Assembly (NCBI GenBank): GCA_043769985.1
Contig: JAYVIV010000078.1
Coordinates: 1 to 64,000, forward strand
Direction of reading: 5' to 3'
Source of the DNA: Arcicella sp043769985
GTDB lineage: Bacteria; Bacteroidota; Bacteroidia; Cytophagales; Spirosomataceae
Length of the DNA stretch: 64,000 bases
Positions 59,632-64,000 of this stretch are shown here, piece after piece. The notes beneath the pieces were generated by a model that searched no databases, had not been told where the DNA came from, and saw only the letters and a program-made list of their open reading frames with translations. Positions within the stretch are counted from its first letter, which is position 1. The number at the start of each line of letters is the position of its first letter. Made by a program: the position numbers and the translations under genes.

Positions 59632-59934
59632 TTACACTCTTGTAATCTCTTTCCAGCCCCTATCAATAGAATGACTATATTTCTTGTTCTCTGGGTTTGA
59701 TAAAGGTTTGTTTTCATTCATGTGCTGTAGTTGTGTGTGTACCGCAATAACTCCTATGGTTGAGCACCAGTCAAATTGGCGTTGTGCGCTTAGTGTCCTG
59801 AAAGATTTGTGGTTCTCGCTCATGGTTTCACGTATATTCAAGATATTATGTCTTAGCCGATCATAATTTGCATCCTGACCAAATTTATTAAAGATTAGGT
59901 TTTCAAATAATTTATTTTTTGTGCTGCTGTACAT
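59632..59934 (-). CDS. Unknown protein, last gene of the right-hand leftward operon
   Basis: 100 residues, helical, basic (MYSSTKNKLFENLIFNKFG, DRLRHNILNIRETMSENHK). Only 3 nt from the upstream gene. Unknown. Confidence 0.5.
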   Translation of the reverse strand: MYSSTKNKLFENLIFNKFGQDANYDRLRHNILNIRETMSENHKSFRTLSAQRQFDWCSTIGVIAVHTQLQHMNENKPLSNPENKKYSHSIDRGWKEITRV

Positions 59935-59937
59935 ATT

Positions 59938-60129
59938 TCAAAATTTCTTGTTCTTGCGCAATATATCTATCGGTGTATATTCATCAAACTGCCAGCTCTC
60001 GATCCATACAGTCTCTTTACCAGCCTTCACAATTAATCCATCACCATCCACGGCTACAACAGTACAGAGAGTACCATCTTCGTAAAAAACTACCTTATCC
60101 CCAGCTTTTATTTTAGTAGTATCTACCAT
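59938..60129 (-). CDS. Small KOW/SH3-like protein
   Basis: 63 residues: IKAGDKVVFYEDGTLCTVVAV...GLIVKAGKETVWIES has the strand pattern of KOW or SH3-type barrels used in RNA or DNA binding. Acidic turn at the C-terminus (FDEYTPIDIL). Function unknown. Confidence 0.5.
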   Translation of the reverse strand: MVDTTKIKAGDKVVFYEDGTLCTVVAVDGDGLIVKAGKETVWIESWQFDEYTPIDILRKNKKF

Positions 60130-60378
60130 TATTGCTTTCTTGTTTTAAAACAGTTAAAAAGGGAGTTAAAAAACGGCCTTACGGTAAAAACTTACCTCCC
60201 TTGTATTCCTTCCTTTTCGTGTTGCCAGTACCTTCATGGATAACCCATTGACACACACTAAATCACAATACAAATATTTTCGTTAAAGGACGAACTGACC
60301 TGTTTCTACCGTTTAACCCCTTAGAGTTAATACAAGAGTATGTAAGATACCAACATACCCAGATACAACGTTTCCTTG
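60130..60378. other. Intergenic region downstream of the tRNA
   Basis: About 250 bp with no gene seen. It holds an inverted repeat AAGGGAG...CTCCCTT (about 60159-60202) around a GC-richer centre, perhaps an RNA-processing or stability structure for the tRNA transcript. Confidence 0.4.
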
Positions 60379-60485
60379 TGGAAGTGACAGGATTTGAACC
60401 TGTATATACGTTCTTTAGATGGTTGCGCTTTTATATTCTCCACCATCGTATTATTAATAGCGTCTACCAATTTCGCCACACTCCC
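60379..60485 (-). tRNA. tRNA-Leu-like gene with an abnormal, enlarged anticodon/variable region
   Basis: Read on the minus strand from 60485: acceptor GGGAGTG pairs with CACTTCC (one G-T), D-arm GCG-AAATTGGTAGA-CGC is the exact Leu/Ser class II consensus, and the T-arm is ACAGG-TTCAAAT-CCTGT. Between D- and T-arms are 56 nt, about 20 more than a class II tRNA needs. No 5-bp/7-nt anticodon arm with U33 can be drawn; the region forms GATGGT/ACCATC with an 18-nt loop and ATACG/CGTAT around it. It begins immediately after the stop codon of the gene at 60486. Anticodon cannot be assigned. Confidence 0.6.
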
Positions 60486-60665
60486 TTAAATTTTGGTTAT
60501 GTTTACAGTAACAGTTTGTTTTCTTGCTGACCCAGAAGCAATAACCGACTGTCCATAAATTGCTGGAGCCTTCAAATCTCGTAACAGTCTGTCCAAAGTA
60601 TTTATCTGTTCAGTTGCTTTTTTATTGATTGTCTCAACTAAAAAGTCTCTTTGTTTTTGGTTCAT
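60486..60665 (-). CDS. Small unknown protein directly upstream of the tRNA
   Basis: 59 residues from ATG 60665 (MNQKQRDFLVETINKKATE); an in-frame ATG at 60692 is less likely. Helical N-terminal half, then a beta end (RKQTVTVNITKI). Its stop codon abuts the tRNA 5' end, so one transcript must be processed. Confidence 0.5.
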   Translation of the reverse strand: MNQKQRDFLVETINKKATEQINTLDRLLRDLKAPAIYGQSVIASGSARKQTVTVNITKI

Positions 60666-60696
60666 GATTTTAATGATTTTTTGATTAAACAATACC

Positions 60697-61074
60697 TTAC
60701 TGCCTTGCAGGATTCATCATAAGATTGTTTGCTATAACGTATCTATCAAACTCATTCGTAAACGCTTGGATTCCTTTTTCGGTAACGCCAAAGTATAACT
60801 TGTCAAATTTTGTCCAACTCTCCATTAGCCCTTTTAGGTGCAAGTCTGATAATATCAGAAAGTCTGAATGGTTCACACTTACACAAAAGTAATTTCGGGA
60901 AAACTCCTTTGGCAAAATTTTGTCTTTCTTCTTTTTTGAAACTTTGGCGTGATATGTATTTACTCCAAGTGAATGCCCTATCAACTTAAATTCTGCATCG
61001 GTTAGGGTAACTTCGCCTAACACACCATTGGAAGTAATGGCGGTTTCATCTGTAATTTTAGTTTCGTTTTCCAT
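60697..61074 (-). CDS. Unknown protein
   Basis: 125 residues. N-terminal charged region, a Lys run (KVSKKKKDKILPKEF) and helices with NHSDFLILSDLHLKG; the end (FTNEFDRYVIANNLM) is helical. Pattern resembles an HTH-like small phage protein, but no family is recognised. Confidence 0.5.
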   Translation of the reverse strand: MENETKITDETAITSNGVLGEVTLTDAEFKLIGHSLGVNTYHAKVSKKKKDKILPKEFSRNYFCVSVNHSDFLILSDLHLKGLMESWTKFDKLYFGVTEKGIQAFTNEFDRYVIANNLMMNPARQ

Positions 61075-61145
61075 ATTTATTTTTATCTGTTAATTAAAAT
61101 TCGTTCATCTAATCCGCCACTACTCCAATGGTCTGGACGTTAAAT

Positions 61146-61400
61146 TCAATTTAAAAAAAAACATCCCTTCTTTTTGTATCTATCTTTTGAGTATAAATAT
61201 TCTCTTGCATCATCAACCATACCTTTTTCATTTAAATATTCCCAGAGCAATCTATTTGTTTCGATATAGGCTGCTTTTTTTGTTTCTTCATCAGTCCAAT
61301 AATATCCTTCAAAGTATGGTACTATCCTATATAAATTATTTACCACAATATCGCTTGTCATATTTTTCAATGCTTCTTCTACTGTCTCATTATTTTTCAT
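61146..61400 (-). CDS. Small unknown protein
   Basis: 84 residues, acidic helices (TVEEALKNMTSDIVVNNLY, WTDEETKKAAYIETNRLLWEY). ATGA overlap with the upstream zinc-ribbon gene. Unknown. Confidence 0.5.
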   Translation of the reverse strand: MKNNETVEEALKNMTSDIVVNNLYRIVPYFEGYYWTDEETKKAAYIETNRLLWEYLNEKGMVDDAREYLYSKDRYKKKGCFFLN

Positions 61401-62002
61401 ACTAATTTAATTTTATCATCAACAAAATCTACATTCCACTCTGTAGGTGATAGTAGAGATTTGATAAATTGTTCATGTGCTATTTCTGTATTATATTGAA
61501 TACTATACATACCATACATCATTGCTTTCTTTATATCATCAATAGTAAATAAGTTATCTTTTACAAGCTCTTGATATACCTTGAAACCTTCAATGAAACC
61601 TAATCTATATCTATAATCAAATTCATCTTCAAATTCAGTTATAGGATAGTATTCTAAAGCCATCTTCTCAACACTATAACCACTAATAACTTCTTTTACT
61701 TCTGATAGAGAAAGTGGTTTACGATCTCCCCATTTATGTGTACAATGATTACAAGTATAAGAAGTATTACCATAAGTACCTACACTACTGAAATCATAAG
61801 ATTTACAATTTAAACAATGAGTTGAGTGAGTGATCTTAAACCATACTTTTTTATCACCTGATAAGTAAGTATAATTATCTAATTTTTCATCTATTCTTAA
61901 TATACTATTAAAAACATTGTTATAACACCAATCACCTTCTTTTATACCACTATCATTTACTATTATATAATGGGTAGTGGAGATTTTAATTAACTTTTGC
62001 AT
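61397..62002 (-). CDS. Zinc-ribbon protein, unknown function
   Basis: 201 residues with HCLNCKSYDF and YTCNHCTHKW, a CxxC...CxxC ribbon at about 60-90, flanked by a beta N-terminus (KLIKISTTHYIIVNDSG) and helical C-terminus. 1 nt from the next upstream gene. Codon use is more AT-rich than the replication genes. Confidence 0.55.
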   Translation of the reverse strand: MQKLIKISTTHYIIVNDSGIKEGDWCYNNVFNSILRIDEKLDNYTYLSGDKKVWFKITHSTHCLNCKSYDFSSVGTYGNTSYTCNHCTHKWGDRKPLSLSEVKEVISGYSVEKMALEYYPITEFEDEFDYRYRLGFIEGFKVYQELVKDNLFTIDDIKKAMMYGMYSIQYNTEIAHEQFIKSLLSPTEWNVDFVDDKIKLV

Positions 62003-62003
62003 A

Positions 62004-62216
62004 TTAATTTTTTTTTAAATTAGTTGGTTTTTTAATTATTACTAAAGTATCATCATACTCATAACAATCAGGACAATAAGCTACATTTTCTGTATTATCT
62101 GTATACCATCCTTTTTCATCAGCTACCTCAGTAGCAGCGAATGGTTTACCCCAGCATGAATATTCCTCATTTTCAAGGGCATTTTTACCACAATTATCAC
62201 AAATAATTGTGTACAT
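62004..62216 (-). CDS. Small zinc-ribbon protein
   Basis: 70 residues from ATG 62216 (MYTIICDNCGKNALENE) with a second pair YCPDCYEYD near the C-terminus, a compact two-CxxC zinc ribbon. Frames further upstream (to 62327) overlap another gene and lack such structure. Often such proteins are phage decoys or RNA/DNA-binding; role unknown. Confidence 0.6.
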   Translation of the reverse strand: MYTIICDNCGKNALENEEYSCWGKPFAATEVADEKGWYTDNTENVAYCPDCYEYDDTLVIIKKPTNLKKN

Positions 62217-62241
62217 TTTTACTTCTTTAATAATCTGTCCA

Positions 62242-62514
62242 CTATAATTTAATCTTATAATGCTCGGTATTAATTGGTTGCTGGGTGGCCCTCCACTCTC
62301 TGTTGTACATGTAATTGAACAAATCATTCTGTTCTTCTGGAGTTAACCAGGTTTTTATAGGTGGCTCATACCGACGATCTTCCCTGATTATTGTAGGGGG
62401 CATTGTTGGTCTACCCCCCAATCTTGCTGCGGATAGCAAAGCAGTACTTATTAACACTCCATTATTTTCGTCCACCCATTTTTTGATCTGGGCATGTTTT
62501 ACAAATTTTCTCAT
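62242..62514 (-). CDS. Small unknown protein
   Basis: 90 residues (MRKFVKHAQIKKWVDENNG), with an Arg/Pro-rich middle (LGGRPTMPPTIIREDRRYEP) and LTPEEQNDLFNYM. Unrecognised. Confidence 0.5.
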   Translation of the reverse strand: MRKFVKHAQIKKWVDENNGVLISTALLSAARLGGRPTMPPTIIREDRRYEPPIKTWLTPEEQNDLFNYMYNREWRATQQPINTEHYKIKL

Positions 62515-62525
62515 ATTTTAATTAT

Positions 62526-62813
62526 TTAACATGCGGAATTTATGTTATCATTAACCACTTCTCTTGTAGAATCAGCGTTTTTCAAACACTCAACAGCTAT
62601 TATTTTCCAGTGTTTTCTGGTCAGTTCTGTATCTCCTTGGTTGGCCCAAGTCTCTAATTGCTGGAGCATAAGCCTTATTTTATTAACGGCTTTTGATGCA
62701 GGAATTTTTAATTCCAACAATTCTTGCGATGGGTCTAAATTTTCTTCCTCAAATTTGTAGTCTACTATGCCAGCAGCTACCGCTAAATAACTAATTTTTT
62801 CGTCCTGATTCAT
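62526..62813 (-). CDS. Small helical protein
   Basis: 95 residues, acidic N-terminal half and helices (NKIRLMLQQLETWANQGD). ATGA overlap with the upstream gene. Unknown. Confidence 0.5.
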   Translation of the reverse strand: MNQDEKISYLAVAAGIVDYKFEEENLDPSQELLELKIPASKAVNKIRLMLQQLETWANQGDTELTRKHWKIIAVECLKNADSTREVVNDNINSAC

Positions 62814-63178
62814 TCTGTATAACGTTTTTCTAAATACGTAATAAATTTATCCAATTTCAATATACACCAATTGGCCGCCCTATAGATAGGATTATTCTCC
62901 ACCAATTCTTTAACCAGCAACTCTCGTTCATAAGCAGCAACCGACATACCTCGCTCTCTCTGGGTCTCTCTTTCCATCTGGGTATCATAATCTAACTTCA
63001 TTTGCTTATGTTTCTCTTGGTTTTCCACACACCACTTTACAAAAGCTGCATCATCCTCTGGGTCATCAAGGTTAACTACTACCTTAATAGGTACTAATTC
63101 ACAAGAAATAAGCTCTGGTCTACATGGCATTGGAGGTGTCCAACCACATCCTTTTACAAACGGCTTTTTATCTATCAT
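62810..63178 (-). CDS. Unknown protein
   Basis: 122 residues. N-terminal Cys/Pro segment (GCGWTPPMPCRPELISC), then acidic and helical parts (QMERETQRERGMSVAAYERE) ending in a helix (YRAANWCILKLDKFI). ATGA overlap with the exported HNH gene upstream. Unknown. Confidence 0.5.
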   Translation of the reverse strand: MIDKKPFVKGCGWTPPMPCRPELISCELVPIKVVVNLDDPEDDAAFVKWCVENQEKHKQMKLDYDTQMERETQRERGMSVAAYERELLVKELVENNPIYRAANWCILKLDKFITYLEKRYTE

Positions 63179-63546
63179 CTTTTTTTAGTATAAGGTCGTT
63201 TAAAATACCCACGATTATTTATTATATAATACTTTCTTCGGTACGGTGATCGCTCTTTGGCGGTTTTTATTTTATGCTCTTTAAAAGTAAGTAGCTGCAT
63301 ATTTTCTGGAGAATCACTACCTCCCATAAATAAAGGTATTATGTGATCTATCTCATACCCCTCTGGAGTATCTTCTAAGCCTAAAGTATTCAGAAATATT
63401 TCTTTATTGGCGTATGATCTTTTAACCATCGGTTTACCAGTGGTGACATAATACCTGCCGTAGTAATACTCTGTGTCTCCAACCTTGTAAGTAGATTGGG
63501 CCGATAAACAGAATACAAAAATACTAAAAAATAATATCTTAATCAT
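63175..63546 (-). CDS. HNH endonuclease with an N-terminal signal peptide
   Basis: 123 residues. Residues 1-17 (MIKILFFSIFVFCLSAQ) form a Sec signal peptide with a predicted cut near Ala16. The mature part contains GYEIDHIIPLFMGGSDSPENMQLL and FKEHKIKTAKE, an intact HNH core (first His, Asn, last His). An exported HNH nuclease would act in the periplasm or outside, unlike the homing enzymes elsewhere in the window. Overlaps of 4 nt on both sides. Confidence 0.75.
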   Translation of the reverse strand: MIKILFFSIFVFCLSAQSTYKVGDTEYYYGRYYVTTGKPMVKRSYANKEIFLNTLGLEDTPEGYEIDHIIPLFMGGSDSPENMQLLTFKEHKIKTAKERSPYRRKYYIINNRGYFKRPYTKKR

Positions 63547-63944
63547 AATTCTATGAATATTTTTGTAAAATATTTATCCTGATGATTAGTAGCAGACACA
63601 ATCTGGCCAAATACTTTCATAAAGGTATGGAGCTGGAGGTTACAATATCCAGATTTATCTTTAGTCTCTAATATCGGCCTATACCAATGCGGAAGATAGT
63701 TTTCACCTGCTATGGTAAGTAGCACCCGAACATTAGAAGTTAAGGTTATTTCATGGAGTTCTTCTTTTAACGGTTCCACTACACAGTTTGGAAGCCGTAT
63801 GACATTACCTCCGTAATGGAATGGGCTTGAATCCCCCTGTACAGACAATTCGTTACCTGCCAAGATGAACGTGTCTCCTACGTCAAATACCAAGGCTTTT
63901 ACTCCGTAGTACACAACTACTTTACTGGTTAATCTATAAGTCAT
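63543..63944 (-). CDS. Unknown beta-rich protein
   Basis: 133 residues, many strands (TSKVVVYYGVKALVFDVGD, NVRVLLTIAGENY). No signal peptide. Overlaps the HNH gene by 4 nt and a partial upstream frame by 11 nt. Unknown. Confidence 0.5.
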   Translation of the reverse strand: MTYRLTSKVVVYYGVKALVFDVGDTFILAGNELSVQGDSSPFHYGGNVIRLPNCVVEPLKEELHEITLTSNVRVLLTIAGENYLPHWYRPILETKDKSGYCNLQLHTFMKVFGQIVSATNHQDKYFTKIFIEL

Positions 63945-64000
63945 AAATAAGGGTTATATTTTCTAAAGCTGGGTTATCGGTTTTCATCAACAATTTTATG
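63934..64000 (-). CDS. C-terminal end of a gene entering from the right edge
   Basis: The frame IKLLMKTDNPALENITLIYDL ends at TAG 63934-63936 and overlaps the next gene by 11 nt, as neighbours do in this operon. Only about 21 codons are inside the window, so it could be chance. Confidence 0.35.
   Translation of the reverse strand, partial: IKLLMKTDNPALENITLIYDL

Noticed and set aside
1..64000. Genome-wide stop-codon reassignment
   Set aside because: TAA, TAG and TGA all end genes normally, and TGA takes part in many ATGA overlaps.

Overview
The window is almost certainly the genome of a tailed phage (or a prophage) of a Bacteroidota host, probably with a siphovirus-type tail. Evidence for a phage: terminase, a 1318-residue tape measure, tail proteins, a GH19 endolysin and a full phage replisome. 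Evidence for the host: many genes are preceded by the Bacteroidota promoter pattern TTTG-N20-TAnnTTTG, leaders are very short, purine-rich Shine-Dalgarno sites are scarce, the DNA is AT-rich, and an IS605-type element is present. No integrase or CI-type repressor was recognised. The portal, major capsid and other head genes were not recognised either, so the genome probably extends beyond one or both ends.

Layout. 0-4 kb (minus): three adjacent adhesin or tail-fibre-like proteins with Sec signal peptides; the first runs off the left edge. 4-22.5 kb (minus): a tightly overlapping replication and recombination operon with a Rad50/Mre11 (SbcC/SbcD-like) pair, 5'-nuclease, gp32-like protein, family A DNA polymerase, DEAD-like helicase, primase, DnaB-like helicase, dNMP kinase, RecD/Dda-like helicase and small accessory proteins. 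22.5-23.1 kb: a 650-bp divergent control region with three operator-like palindromes followed by a run of near-perfect hairpins, the best origin/control candidate. 23.1-47 kb (plus): tape measure, tail-tip proteins, RusA resolvase, a degenerate exonuclease, a highly structured abundant-protein gene, a lysis and processing cassette (lipoprotein, holin-like, GH19 endolysin, subtilase), metallophosphoesterase, terminase, and a tail-chaperone-like gene with a -1 frameshift. 47-59.5 kb (plus): many small, probably early genes driven by a repeated promoter cassette, two paralogous methyltransferases, a candidate small RNA, and an IS605-type insertion in an HNH remnant. 59.6-64 kb (minus): small unknown genes, a strange tRNA-Leu-like gene and a signal-peptide-bearing HNH nuclease.

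The most striking system is in packaging. The large terminase gene is broken inside its Walker A loop (GGTS/SGKT) into two genes carrying the N- and C-halves of a split intein, with a free HNH endonuclease gene between them. Functional terminase should therefore need protein trans-splicing. About 1.3 kb upstream, the metallophosphoesterase carries a second, full-length LAGLIDADG intein placed directly after its catalytic NDNH motif. Other points of interest are the T TTT TTA frameshift, the hairpin array, the promoter cassette family, the putative sRNA, the malformed tRNA and the exported HNH nuclease.
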